Assembly: GCF_000471905.2 (NCBI RefSeq)
Contig: NW_006499905.1
Coordinates: 2,923,704-2,987,703, forward strand
From: Amborella trichopoda
Taxonomy: Eukaryota; Streptophyta; Magnoliopsida; Amborellales; Amborellaceae
Length of the DNA: 64,000 nt
Reading direction: 5' to 3'
Shown here one piece after another: positions 44,039-55,760 of the stretch (the stretch's first letter is position 1; every line of letters starts with the position of its first letter). The notes below the pieces were generated by a model. It did no database searches. It was given only the letters and a program-made list of their open reading frames with translations, and had not been told where the DNA came from. The position numbers and the translations under genes were made by a program.

Positions 44039-45249
44039 TTTTGCAGTTTAGTCCAACACTTTGATATATCCTGTTTCTCACTCATCCAACGTCATTTTCT
44101 CTCTCTTACGGTATCACAATTTGATGGAGTTTTGCAACTCATCCACGACGTTTAGAGAGAGAAACTTAGAGAATCTGGGTCCAGAGAGAAAGAAGTGGAG
44201 ATTTACAGAGAGCGATGAATGTAGAAAGAGAAATAGGCGGTTTTTAACTGGGGGAGCAGAGGTAGTTTGCAGGAGGAGCGTGCATCTGGGTCATGGAGAA
44301 TTGGAGTGAGGGGCACCACCATTACTGTTAATGAAGTTCAGGCATTACACAGCCATTCCCATTTCCTTTTAATTTTGCATGATTGAGGTGTCAAAGTTTA
44401 TCCTTGGGTAGAGAGTGAGCGCCCTGCTGGGAATCTGTCTCAGAGCCATCCCTATTGTTTTTCACTCCTCCCACATAGTTTCTCTCTCCTCCTGGGTACA
44501 TCAGATAGAGCTGCATAGCTTGGCTATTAGCCCTCAGGTTATTGCTCCCACTGCTGAAACCGCCATTAAAGCTCGGGGGTTCCAGGTCTTTTTCTTCTGC
44601 GAAATGAAACCGCCATTAAAGCTTGGGGCATTAGTTTCTCTATCATCCAACAATTAAGATTGACGTGTTTTCTCTCTCTACTGGGAAATGGGTTCTTAGC
44701 TTTTTCTCTCTCTTCCAGAGCAATGAAAGAGGAGGGATTATGTTGGTTTTTGAAGTCGGAAGGAGAGAGAAATTAGCTGTGCTTCTGTAGAGAGAGAAAA
44801 AAAAGCGGCTCGCTGGTTTTTTGGGATGGCAGGTCGGGACAGCTCTTTTTCTCCACACTCCATAAATATTAGCATTATCGGACATGATGAACTTGAAAAA
44901 AAAAAAAATTTATTGTATTACGGGTGAAAAGGGGGGGGCAACCTGTAATTTATGACAAATACTATCTCATTTTGTAATTAACCTCCAATATGATTTATAC
45001 ATAAATTTCTCTTAAAAAAAATTTCTCTCGAACCGGCTGAAATTCCAAATTGCTTTATTTTTCTTTCCAAACCAAAGAGTTTCCGAAATGCATTTGACAG
45101 CACTGAACTACACTGTACCGGCAAATGCCTAAGACCTTTTTTTTCTCCATGCGGCCCAATGAATATTGTTGGTTGAATTTTGTTCTATTTTTAATTATCC
45201 CCTTCCCCCTTCTTGAAGTGCATGATTGAGCTAAAATGGATGTCTAAAC

Positions 45250-45560
45250 CCACATTGGGAATGAAAAGATGACTGGCAAAAAGTCGGGCCTGGGCTTGTT
45301 TGGCCTTGACTCGGGCTTGGGCTGAGTCCCTAAACAGCTAGCCCTATCCCTACCCGCAAAGGGGTACCTGGATTAGGCCAGATTCGGGTTTGGCCTAATA
45401 AAACATAAAAAAAAAATTTAAAAACAAAGAAAATAAAGGTTGGGCAGGGTACCCCTGTTGTAGTGGCACAGCCCTAGCCCAGTGCTCGCACCATGTTGTA
45501 TGGCCCAAGCCCTAATTTTCAGGGCCGGTCAGACCAGGCCAGGGCTGGCCCCCTAGCCCA
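45250..45560. repeat. GGGCTTGGGC-rich repeat, hAT-MITE-like
   Basis: Arms with GGCCTTGACTCGGGCTTGGG and CAGGGCCGGTCAGACCAGGC around an A-rich centre (45400-45440). Similar in build to 41608-41870. Ends unclear. Confidence 0.45.
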
Positions 45561-45698
45561 GCATCAGCCCTATTACATATGAGTGTTCCTGCAGCACCCC
45601 AGGGCCAAGGTTCCTCCAATTTTGAAATTTGATAGCAAGCCAGAGCCATGCATATCCTATATCCTATAGCGCTTCATCCACTTCAATACATGATATAT

Positions 45699-45763
45699 TG
45701 TGGCCAGAATCTCACCATTAACTAAGCTATGTGGCCAGAATCTCACCATTAACTAAGCTATGT
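45699..45763. repeat. Exact 31-bp tandem duplication
   Basis: TGTGGCCAGAATCTCACCAT plus TAACTAAGCTA appears twice head to tail with no difference. Confidence 0.9.
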
Positions 45764-45834
45764 GCTATTCCTTCAAATACCTTAAAGTTTCTTTATTTCC
45801 ACTATAACCCCAGAATCGCCACAGTTGCAATCCT

Positions 45835-46012
45835 CTACAATCTCTCTTAAGTTATGTTTATCGAGAGGCGAATGCTAAGGCTGATGCATTGGGCAGAGCA
45901 GGGGTGCTTCTTTCTTCTTTACCACATTACTGCGGTACCTGAATTGTAATGTCTTTGTTTTCCTATGATCAATAAAATAAAATTACTCTTGTCAAAAAAA
46001 AAAACAAAAAAA
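45835..46012 (+). pseudogene. L1-type LINE, 5'-truncated 3' end with poly(A)
   Basis: YREANAKADALGRAGV (about 45866-45913) is the end of the RNase H domain of plant L1 LINEs, followed by a stop, a short 3' UTR (GATCAATAAAATAAAATTAC) and an A-rich tail at 45994-46012. Everything upstream is missing, as usual for L1 copies. Confidence 0.7.
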
Positions 46013-46448
46013 AGGCTTCTTCCTACCTTTGAAAATAGTGGGCTTGAACATTGCGCCACCAGCTAGTAAATGGAGGTAGGTAAAATCCAGTATCATATAT
46101 CTTTTTGCAAAGCATGCAAGAGAGTGGGCTGAGGCCTTGGCGGTACTGTAGGACTCACTTAATTAAATAAAACAAAATCCATTTCAATTGTTAATATATA
46201 TGGCTGGGGTTTCTATGAATCAGCCGACTCATATGTACACATGCGGCCCCCTTCTAAAATCCATTTTAAAGATGGCATTTTTTGTCTTTTTTTTAAAATA
46301 TAGATTCACCATCTAGCCCAGGTGATCATGAATACGAAAAGAAAAATAAAATTTTAAATTAAAATATAACTTTTTGATATGATATTGTTTGATGCAATAT
46401 CCATATGGAATTTGAGCGCACATTTTATACGAAGTTTATGATTTAATG

Positions 46449-46477
<29 letters not shown>

Positions 46478-46488
<11 letters not shown>

Positions 46489-46775
46489 AACACTACGCAA
46501 CGTCTATAGGCGAAAATGAACATTGATTTTGTTTATGCTTATCATCGTCCAAAGTTCACTGCATGTCACAGTTGTCCGGTAGTATTTCATTTTTCATTTT
46601 TTTCTACAAAATCGGAATGATCTAAAATTTGGAGCATGTATTCATAAAAAATATGAGAATCTAATAAAAATATAAAAAAAATAATTCGTAAAATATAAAT
46701 TGAACAAAATACCCCTAAAAATTTATAGAGGCATTTTGGTCAATTTATATTTTATGAAATATTTTTTCCATATTT
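46478..46775 (+). repeat. Dispersed repeat, copy 2
   Basis: Inverted partner of 1-290 (see there). Preceded by a (TA)n run at 46449-46483. Confidence 0.6.
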
Positions 46776-46777
46776 TG

Positions 46778-47096
46778 GGGTTTATTTCTCTCTTTGCGAA
46801 ATTGCTCCCTCTCCCTTTCCATCCACAGAAACATGATGAAGCTCTCTCTGGTACTTCTCAATACAAGGAAGCTAGCTCGAGGGAGAAGCACCATCATCTA
46901 AGAAGGTCGCTCTAGGAGGAAGCTTGCTCAAGGAAGAAGCTCACACAAGCCCTTCTCTCTCTCTCTCTTCAATTTTGGGGTCTCTCTCTTTGGTAGATTA
47001 TAGGTTCTCTCTCTGCGAAACTACCTCTCTTTCTCTCTCTTCGATTTTGGGTCTCTCTCTGCAAAACTGATTTTGGGTTTCTTTCTCTCTGTTTAT
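46778..47096 (+). repeat. Dispersed CT-rich repeat, interrupted by the copia element
   Basis: Shares GAAGCACCATCATCTAAGAA, GAAGGTCGCTCTAGGAGGA and CTCAAGGAAGAAGCTC with the reverse complement of 52980-53200. The open frames that run through both copies are repeats, not genes. The 3' part may continue after 50556 (TTTTGGGTTTCTTTCTCTCT on both sides). Confidence 0.7.
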
Positions 47097-47283
47097 TATA
47101 GTTACAAAAGCCAACACATCGAGATTTTGAATTTCAAATTAGAGAGACAGAGTCTGTTTTAGTTGTAACCATGTAATATTTGTATCCCTATTCAATAGGG
47201 AACATTTTTGTTTACTCCTTATATATTTGCTTTCCATTAATAACAAGATTGTATTGTGATTCAAAACTCAATCCCACTTAACA
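47097..47283 (+). repeat. 5' LTR of the copia element
   Basis: Starts TATAGTTACAAAAGCC and ends AATCCCACTTAACA; aligned throughout with 50368-50555, about 17 substitutions and one indel by hand count. Confidence 0.9.
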
Positions 47284-47321
47284 TGATATCAGAGCAATCA
47301 AGTGGGCGTTTTTCTTTTTAG

Positions 47322-47520
47322 TCACAGACTTGGAGAGATCTCAGGGGCCTTGGGCTTCTTTGCAGCAGTAGTCTTGGGCTTCCTCTCCTTTGGGACCTTT
47401 GCCTTCTTCTTTTTCACGGGGTTTCAAAGGTGGCTTCTCAGCCGCAGCTGCAACCTCCACGGGCGCTGCAGAGGAGGCAGCCATGTCAACATGAGGCTCA
47501 GGGTTATTAATCGACGCCAT
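47322..47520 (-). pseudogene. Histone H1-like N-terminal gene fragment inside the copia element
   Basis: On the minus strand a start in good plant context (AAAAATGGCG) opens MASINNPEPHVDMAASSAAP, then an Ala/Val/Glu-rich stretch, AEKPPLKP, and (in the neighbouring frame) KKKKAKVPKERKPKTTAAKK-PKAP. An acidic/alanine start followed by lysine-proline-alanine repeats such as KAKVPKERKPK is the layout of the plant histone H1 N-terminal tail. It ends before the globular domain (no SHPxYxEM seen). A one-base shift lies in the CCCC run near 47417. It is antisense to the retroelement and occupies the place of gag. Family call from composition and motif only; another lysine-rich tail is possible. Confidence 0.45.
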
Positions 47521-50367
47521 TTTTGTAGACGAAATATTAGAGAGAGAAACGATTAGAAATTTTTGAAAAAACTTCGCTTGGGGATCTTTTTTGCTGCACC
47601 AATGGCCTCTACCAATCTTCCTATCACCAAAGACAGTACTCTTTTTCTCTCTTTAGAGAATCTATGTCTCTCTTTTCTCTCTCTCTCTAGTTTTTCTAGA
47701 GTTCAGTGGACCATGGATCCCCTACAAATGTGGACCATGGATCCCCTACAAATGTCATCAATTGAAAACAGAGGAGCTCTTTAATGCTAACTCTGTAAGT
47801 TTCTTTGCTTTCTTCATATGGTTTTTTGCTCTAGCCCCTGATTTTGCCATTTTTATTTCATGATAGTTTCTTATCTTTCTCAATTGGGTTTTGGCTCTTC
47901 AATACCTTGGGTTTTTCCTTATGACCTCAAGTTTCTCTTTCTTATGCCCTTTCTCACATAGAAATCATCTCTCATGCTTTTGGTGCTGAGTTTTATCTAA
48001 TGTCATGCAATTTTTTTTTAATAATTGTTGCATTATGCACAAAAAAACTTGCATCTATACTCTGCAACAAACCGGCATCGCTGAACGTAAGCACTGCCAT
48101 CTCTTAGAGACTGCGCGTGCTTTACGGTTTCAAGCGAATCTACCCATCAAATTTTGGGCTGAATGCATTCTAACGGCTTGTTACCTCATTAACCGAATGC
48201 CAAAAAAACCCTTATGAAGTCCTCATGCAAAAGCCACCCACCTATGTGCATCTCAGAGTATTTGGGTATCGTTATTTTGTGCACAACAATGGCACCCAAC
48301 GACATAAGTTTGCTCTGCGCTCAAAACCATCCATTTTTATTGGATATCCTTTGGGGCAACGAAGATATCGTGTATTTGATCTAGATACTAAAACTATTTT
48401 TACCAGTTGAGACGTCATCTTTTGCGAGGAAGAGTTTCCCTTTAAAGCCATGCCATCTGAGCATAACCACACTCATGATGTCCTTCCAAAAACTATACAA
48501 TAACTTAACACCAACAGTACACCTAGTCTGTCAAATGATGAACCTGTTGTTCCAAGTGTTTGGCACCATCCAATCTTGAAAAAGATGCTGGACTTCACCA
48601 ACCCGTCAAAGAGCCTCTCTCTTCCCTTCGTCGATCTTCACATTCATATGTTAAACCATCCAAACTTAAGGATTACATTTGCTCCACTGTCGACTATAAT
48701 CCATCACAGCAAGAACTTTCTTCCATTAAGCCACCTTCAGGGAAAGCGTATCCTATCCAACCTTACCTTGCTTCACCCAATTTTTTTTTATCCCACAAGG
48801 CCTTCATTTCTACTATTTGTTCAACCCACAAGTTTTTCTTAGGCTGTTGACAACCAACTTTGGCATGAAGCCATGGCAACAGAGATAAAAGCCCTTGAAC
48901 TAAATAAGGCCTAGACCATAGAATCTCTACCACCTAAGAAACAGCCCATTGGTTGCAAATGAGTATTCAAGATCAAATATAAGGCAGACGGAACTATTGA
49001 ACGGTACAAGGCGTGCTTAGTTGAAAAAGGGTATACCCAAACATAGAGATTGGATTACCATGAAACTTTTGCACCCGTCGCTAAATTAGTTACCATCAAA
49101 GGTCTTCTTGCAGTTGCAGTATCTAAGCAATGGCCTCTTTTTCAACTCGATGCCAACAACGCCTTCTTGCACGACGATTTACATGAAGAAGTATATATGA
49201 AAATTCCACGGGGTTTTTCTCGAAAAGGGGAGAACAAAGTCTGCCGGCTACGAAAATCTCTATATGGACTAAAACAAGCTTCAAGAAACTGGTTTCAAAA
49301 GTTCTCTCTTGCTCTTCTAGATGCTGGGTTCAACCAACCAATGGTCGACTACTCTCTATTCACCTTGAAGTCTGGGAATCACATCACTATTGTCGTGGTA
49401 TATGTTGATGATATCATCCTCATAGTAAATGATGGAAATCAAATACAAAAAGTCAAACACTTTCTCATGCAACACTTCAATATCAAGGATCTAAGAAAGA
49501 TAAAAAATTTTCTTGAAATTGAAGTTGCAAGATCATCTCAAGGAATTCTACTCACCCAACAAAAATATGTCCTTGACATTCTACAGGAGACGGGTTTTCT
49601 GGGGGCCAAACCCTTATATCTTCCAATGAAACAAAATCTAAAGATTTCCTCCGAAGATGGAAAATTGCTAAGCAACCTAGAATCCTATATGAGACTAGTT
49701 GGTAGATTGATATATCTCACCATAACCCGTTCAAATATCAACTTTGCCATACACATTCTCAGTAAATATATGCATCAACCAAGAGAGCCACACCTTGCAG
49801 CGGCACATTGAGTTCTTAGATACCTCAAAGGCACTCCAAACAAAGGGCTCATTCTTTCATTTAAAAACTCATTCCAAAGTTTTGCATATTGTGATTCCGA
49901 TTGGGCAAGTTGCCCTACTACCCGGCGTTCAACAACTGGCTATATTACCTATCTGGGGAATAACCCGTTCTCTTGATGAACAAAAAAACAATCTACAGTA
50001 TCTCAGTCATCCGCAAAGGCTGAGTATCGTTCAATGGCAACCACTACTTGTGAATTAATTTGGCTAAAAACTCTATTTTCAAATTTGGAAATTCACCATC
50101 CACAGCCAATGCACCTCCATTGTGATAATCAAGGCGCTCTACACATTGCAGCCAACCCTGTGTTTCATGAAAGAATGAAACACATCAAAATTGATTACCA
50201 TATCATCAGAGAAAAAATTCAAGCTGGTTTCATATCCATTTTTTATGTCCCTACAAAGCATCAACTTGCTGATATTTTGACTAAAGCTTTAGGCAATGAA
50301 CAATTTATATTTTTGTTAAGCAATCTGGGTATTCTTTTGTCACACATATCAACTTGAAGGGGAGTAT

Positions 50368-50555
50368 TGTAGTTACAAAAGCCAGTACATTGAGATTTTG
50401 AATTTCAAATTAGAGAGACTGGGTCTCTTCTAGTTGTAACCATGTTAATATTTGTATCCCTATTCATTAGGGAACAATTTTGTTTACTCTTTATATATTT
50501 AGTCTCCATTAATGAAAATATTGTGTTGTGATTCAAAACTCAATCCCACTTAACA
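50368..50555 (+). repeat. 3' LTR of the copia element
   Basis: Starts TGTAGTTACAAAAGCC and ends AATCCCACTTAACA. Preceded by the purine tract at about 50357-50364. Confidence 0.9.
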
Positions 50556-50644
50556 GTGTGGAACTGCCTCTTCCTCTCTTTTTTTTTATTTTGGGTTTCT
50601 TTCTCTCTCTGTAAAAATATCTCTATGTTGAAACTCCCCATCGC

Positions 50645-50960
50645 AGAAACCTAATGATCTCATTCACATTACAATGGAAGTAGTTTGTTTCAATTTTGTA
50701 TTACAATGTAACAAAAATGTGAATCTCTCTCTCTCTCATGGTTTCTAAATCGGAGTTTGGTTCACTTGGATCATCTGAAATCAACACAATCAAAGCCTGA
50801 TGTTCTCGTTTATATTATAACGGATTAAGTTTGTTTCTACATTGTATTATAATGTAACAAAAATGTGAATCTCTCTTTCTCTCATGATTTTCCATTTTGG
50901 TGAACTCCAAATGTTAGTTTGGTTCACTTTGATCATCCGAAATCATCCCAATCAAACCTG
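50645..50960. repeat. Tandem duplication, about 160-bp unit
   Basis: ATTACAATGTAACAAAAATG / ATTATAATGTAACAAAAATG, followed by TGAATCTCTCT and then a GTTTGGTTCACTT-GATCATC block, each occur twice (50700-50780, 50852-50940). Confidence 0.75.
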
Positions 50961-51007
50961 ATGATCTCTTTTTCAATGCTCTATTCATTCTAAAATTAGA
51001 CTTGCAG

Positions 51008-51470
51008 AAAAATTTTGCAGCAAGATCAGGACTCAAATTGATACAAAGTCAAATAAATTGGTGCTGATTTTCTCCACATTTTTTCTGCTGAAATTTTCAG
51101 CAGAAAAATAGCGTCAATTGATGAGATCCATGCTCATGTTTGTGATAAAATACAATGATGAGAAATTCTTTTCTATTATCTTGTCATCAAGCAAACTCAT
51201 ATTAATGTTTTTTTTTATGAGTTTTATTGTCATCAAGCAAGCTTGATTTGATTTAAAATTATTTGAGACTTATAAAAATATTTGCAGCAAGATCAAGACT
51301 CAAATCAATACAAAATTAAATCAATTGGTGTTGATTTTCTACAGCATTTTTGTGCTGAATTTTTTTGCGAGATCCATGCTCCAATTTGTGAGAAAATCCA
51401 ATGATGAAAAATTCTTTTTAATCATCTTGTCATCTACAAATTCATATAAAAATTGAGCAGCAGTTTTTGA
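51008..51470. repeat. Tandem duplication, about 270-bp unit
   Basis: TTGCAGCAAGATCAGGACTC (51016) recurs as TTGCAGCAAGATCAAGACTC (51283); the order GATTTTCT, GAGATCCATGCTC, AATGATGA, TCTTGTCATC is kept in both. Includes a small palindrome GCTGAAATTTTCAGC at 51089-51103. Confidence 0.75.
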
Positions 51471-51787
51471 CGAGTTTTATTCATTTTTGTGATTTAAGAT
51501 CAGTCAAATTTGATCACAAAAAGCGTTCATGTGAATTGCCCGCTAGTTTTTCTAGTTAATTGATTTTTGTTTGCATAAAAAAGTGGCTGCAAATAGGATC
51601 TATTGAATTTTGTATTTGTTTAGAATACATGATGATCAATTAAAATTAAAATGATGCAAATAAGAAAAACAATTGGCTCATGAACTCCAAATCTCATTTC
51701 CTGAAAATTACTACTTCGAATTGAAAATTGCAGCCAAGAATGGCCGAAGAACAATCTTGGTCCCCTGAAATATTGGGTCTTTAGTAA

Positions 51788-52389
51788 GGAAAAAGTTTAT
51801 GTAAAGTTGCAACCTTAGAATTAATGATGCACCTAAAAAATCCATCAAAAAAGGTTGTTTTACTATTAAAAAACCCTCTAATTGATCATCTTGACATCGA
51901 GATGCATGAATATATATAAAGTAATGATCCTATGAGACCCTCCCACGCGTAGGACCCCAAAGGATCACCATTAAATTTAGTACATATCTCTATAAAAGTC
52001 AAATCTCATACTCGTGATAACTTTTTTTAGAGATACGTATCAAATTTAATGATGATCTTTTGGGATCCTACACACATGAGTGTGGAAGAATCTCATAGGA
52101 TCATTACTCATATATATATATATATATATATAAGATTTTGAATTCCAAAAATAGTGCATCTTACAATATATTATCTAGACTGTCCATTTTCAAGATTTTT
52201 CATATGTTTATTGATCTAATTGATTTTAACTATTTTAGGAGTTTTAAATTTTATAATTAAATATAAAAATAGATTTTCAGATAATCCTAAAAATATTTTA
52301 CACCAAAATTACATATAATGATAAAATTGGAGGTACACATTAATTGGATTGTCTAAGGTTGCAACCTCATAGAAACCACACCCTTATTT
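51788..52389 (+). mobile_element. Mutator-like MITE, family A, interrupted by a foldback element
   Basis: Left GGAAAAAGTTTATGTAAAGT, right AGGTTGCAACCTCATAGAAA; core GATCATCTTGACATCGAGAT. Split at 51921-52108 by another element. Outer TSD not found. Confidence 0.75.
51921..52108. mobile_element. Foldback MITE nested in MITE A (188 bp)
   Basis: Almost all of it is two inverted arms: AGTAATGATCCTATGAGACC at the left, and the reverse complement of the right end AGTAATGATCCTATGAGATT, both continuing to GATCACCATTAAATTT. About 80-bp arms. Lies in a TA-rich part of the host MITE, consistent with insertion at TA sites, but the TSD length cannot be fixed. Confidence 0.75.
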
Positions 52390-52829
52390 TAATCCATGTT
52401 GCTTAAATAGAAAAACATACCAAGCATCACTCGTACAACCCAATACCACCATTAAACAAGGTACTTCCAATTGAGAAAACCGATATGACCAACTTTAATC
52501 AAGCCCAAGAAGCCCCCAATTCTTAATCCCCATTCCAAGCTTCTAATCAATGTACTACCATATGAGAAAAATCCACAATAATCCAATGCTTGAATTCAAA
52601 CAAAAAACAGGAGAAAATATAATGCCCAAAAGCCAAAACTTTTGATATACAATATAAAAGTACAGTACACATTCATAGTACTGGAATGCTAATTCAGCAT
52701 CATAATTCTAACTAATCACCACCAAACAAGATGTTTGAGAACCAAACAGGTCAAATATGGATAATAAAGGAAGATCCAAATTTGACAGAGATATTGAAAT
52801 GAGGCCATTTTGGTGGTTTTCTCAGCTTC
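52390..52829. other. Nothing recognised
   Basis: Unique-looking AT-rich sequence without coding signals. Confidence 0.4.
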
Positions 52830-53400
52830 CCAAATCACATAACTCCATGTCCCATAACCTGTAACGGCCAATTAAGCTCCCGGAGAAAAGAAATGCAATT
52901 CTGCAGAGAAAGAAAAAAACCCAGAATCGAAAAGACAGAGGGAGAGACAGTTCTATAGAGAGAGAAAGAGAGGTAGTTTTTCAGAGAGAGACCCAAAAAT
53001 CGAAGAAAGATAGAAGGGCATGTGCGAGCTTCTTCCTTGAGCGAGCATCCTCCTAGAACGACCTTCTTAGAAGATGGTGCTTCTTCCTCGAGCGAGATTT
53101 TCTTGGCATTGAGAAGTATCGAAGAGAGCTTCCTGGTGTTTATGTAGAGAGGCAGGGAGAGAGAGTAATTTCGCAGAGAGAGATAAATAGACCCTAAAAT
53201 AGAGGGAGATAGGGGCTTCCTCTTTGACCCACCTTCTGTAACGATGGCGCTTCCTCCGCCTTCTTGGTATTGGGAAGTGTCTGAGAAAGCTTCTTGGTTT
53301 TCCACAGAGAGAGTGAGAGAAAACAATTTCACAAAGAGAGAAATAAACCTCAAAACTGATAGAGAGAGGTGTATCCTCGCAGAGAGAGATATCATTAATA
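52830..53400 (-). repeat. Dispersed repeat, inverted relative of 46778-47096
   Basis: See 46778-47096. A 186-codon open frame runs through it, but the composition (Ser/Leu from CTCTCT) and the repeat nature speak against a gene. Inner segments (53040-53110 and 53220-53310) are themselves diverged copies. Confidence 0.65.
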
Positions 53401-53624
53401 ATGTCAGGTGGAAGATTACAAAATTATAAATTTGAATTGAAAATCATTAATAATGTCAAGCGGAAGATTAAAAAATTATAAATTTGATTTGGGAATGGCT
53501 GGGATGGAGAATGTTTTTTTATAAAACTATAAATTTCACTTCAACCTCGGCCATTGGATTGTAGATAATCTCAGGGCTTAAATCATGCCAACACATAGAT
53601 ACATTATAGTTACATGAAATCACT

Positions 53625-53655
<31 letters not shown>

Positions 53656-54281
53656 AAGATAGGACTTCATGTAATGATTATATAGTAATATAATGAGACC
53701 ATATTCAAAAAAACATATTAGCGTTATGTGTTTGACCCAAATTTTAAAATATACACTCCTTTCATTCAAATAGAAAATCACAAATTAAGAAAAATTTGAA
53801 AACAAAATCTAAAAAGTGCTTTTTAGATTTTGAAGATCATCAATGACAGTCTAGATTTATTGTTGGAGGGGACTCATTTTGACCATATATAGAGTGCAAT
53901 TTTTCTTTTTCTTTCTTTTTTTTGAGATTGATTATTGAGATGAAGAGTGTGTGTATGCAAAATTTTAGATCATACAAATACCACAAATATGGCTTTTTAA
54001 AAGTGTAGTTTCTATCTTATAATGACATGGTGACATTTATTTTTAAACTATGATACTTTGGCATAATTTTCTAGTATGTACAAATACATAGAGAATGGCC
54101 TAACATTATATTAAGTATAGGAAACTATATTAATAGTTCCCTTTTTTTCTCAAATTCTTTATTTATTTATCTTTTCTTACATTTCTACATGCAATACAAG
54201 TGAATCTATATTTTTACATGCAACACACGTAAATCTACTTGCTTTCCAAATATACTACGATTAAAATCATATATATTAATA
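53401..54281. other. AT-rich sequence, nothing recognised
   Basis: Contains a direct repeat (AATCATTAATAATGTCA near 53390 and 53440) and a (TA)n run at 53625-53651. No gene. Confidence 0.4.
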
Positions 54282-54793
54282 GGGAAAGCTTTCTATGCTC
54301 CCCCTACAACATAGAAGTTCTTTCCTCCCCCTACCATCCAGCCGTCTATTTTTTATCAAAAGAGCCACTCACCGTTTGATCTTAGATCCGACATCTCAAA
54401 GTATTTTATTTTAAATTTTTTTAATATAAATTTTTTTAATGTGAAATGTGTTATGTGCCATCTTCTCATTGGGGTGCACCTATCAAAAATATTAACAATA
54501 ATTTTTTGATAAAATATAATGACCAAACCCCCTTAAAATTTTCAAGGGTATTTTGGATATTTTATATTATCAAAAATATTTTTTTATATTTTTCGTTGGT
54601 GCAAGTTTAATAGAGGAATAGATCATCCAAAATTTGGTATCAAAATAGGTTATAGAAAAAAATTTTAAAAAAAATAGTGTAGAGACGTGATGTTATGATT
54701 GGAACAATCCTAGCCCTCCATTAAAAAATGAACGGTTGGATAAAAAAGAGTATAGAACTTGTATGGTGTAGAGGAAGCATAGAAAGCTTTCCC
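54282..54793. mobile_element. Mutator-like MITE, family E (512 bp)
   Basis: TIRs GGGAAAGCTTTCTATGCTCC / reverse complement GGGAAAGCTTTCTATGCTTC extend for about 70 bp. Perfect 9-bp TSD ATATTAATA (54273-54281, 54794-54802). The centre includes an ACCCTTGAAAA-type palindrome also seen in the dispersed repeat at 1-290. No coding capacity. Confidence 0.9.
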
Positions 54794-54802
54794 ATATTAA
54801 TA

Positions 54803-55365
54803 ACCAGTATGTGAAGAATGGACCCACCAAATATAACATAGCCCCAAATAGTAGGCCTCTTTTCTCTCCCCATAAAGGTCCATATAGTGAATAGGTGATT
54901 CCGACCCAAACGGCCTCAAAGTCTCCAGGGCACATGGATTCTAGTATGCATCCATTTTTGTTAATTTACATGATACTTGTATGTACTGATCCGACTCAAA
55001 ATCACTTCAAAGACAGACAGAATGTGTAGTTCTGATTTGAGAAACAAACCCCAGAGTCTCTGCTATTCTCTCAATTTTTAGTTTTTATTTTAATTTCATT
55101 GCTAAATGCAGCCTGATGCAACTCAGGAATTGCTAGATTCAGATTGGGCAAATGAGAATTGGACCTTCACGAATTATGCACATGATATATATAATTATAA
55201 TATTATATATAATTGGGCGCATAAAATGTGTCTTACCACGTATTCTTGATTGAGGACTACAGAGGTTAGCAATTTTACCCAGGGTTTTGAAAAATAGATC
55301 AGTAGAGTAGATCCCGCCTCCACCAATCCCGATCCAAATAGGTAGGATCCGTGACCCAAAAATAC

Positions 55366-55396
<31 letters not shown>

Positions 55397-55461
55397 AATA
55401 TATATAGAGTCTGCACTAATTTTATAAGGGAAATTAGTGAATCAAATAAAATGGTTAACTC
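54803..55461. other. Nothing recognised; poly-A run
   Basis: A-rich run at 55368-55393 and a TA-rich stretch near 55185-55212. Open frames are short and uninformative. Confidence 0.4.
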
Positions 55462-55655
55462 TAAGGCTAGCAATGGGTTACAACCGGCTTTGACTAGGCT
55501 CTACAAGCGGAGCTGAACGGGCTTTTGGCCCAAGCTCAATCATTATCAGAGTTTTTTTCCAACTATTTGGGGTCCGCTTAACCCTCATGCTAAATTTTGT
55601 AGTCAGAGTCAATTTTTTTAGGCTGGGCCATTTGGCCCATTGCGGGCCTAGTCAC
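55462..55655. repeat. GGCC-rich MITE-like repeat with an RTE tail fragment (reverse)
   Basis: GGGCTTTTGGCCCAAGCTCA at the left and GGCCATTTGGCCCATTGCGG at the right flank 55537-55612, where CCAACTATTTGGGGTCCGCT is the usual reverse-strand end of plant RTE LINEs. The LINE piece therefore probably inserted into the GGCC-rich repeat. Confidence 0.45.
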
Positions 55656-55760
55656 CTATTATATATATATATATATATATATATTCTATCCAATTAGAAT
55701 TCTATCTCTTATCTCTGACTGCATGGTATTGGGTGGGGATGGGGAAGGAGATTTAGGATG

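Larger units (their letters stand above)
42944..45011. mobile_element. Non-autonomous DNA element G, containing a solo LTR
   Basis: About 75-bp TIRs: left GGAAATTTACGTATAGATTA, right end reverse complement AGAAATTTATGTATAAATCA, both continuing through a TTGGGGGTCAATTAC-like block. The first 20 bases resemble element F. Removing the LTR at 43332-44038 leaves about 1.36 kb. Open frames at 44061-44885 show no transposase. No TSD could be confirmed in the A-rich flanks. Confidence 0.7.
47097..50555 (+). mobile_element. Ty1/copia LTR retrotransposon fossil
   Basis: LTRs 47097-47283 and 50368-50555 (about 187 bp, ends TG/TA...CA), about 90% identical by hand count. PBS-like TGATATCAGAGC follows the 5' LTR and the purine tract AAGGGGAG precedes the 3' LTR. 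Order integrase (about 48050-48410), reverse transcriptase (about 49050-49810, with YVDD near 49402), RNase H (about 50034-50300) is copia-type; short LTRs suggest an Ale/Retrofit-like lineage. gag and protease are largely absent. It is broken, with roughly half a dozen or more breaks, and no TSD matches. The LTR divergence suggests an age of several million years or more, depending on the rate. Confidence 0.9.

Noticed and set aside
52835-53395. 186-codon minus-strand open frame
   Set aside because: It runs through a dispersed CT-rich repeat that recurs at 46778-47096; no conserved domain.
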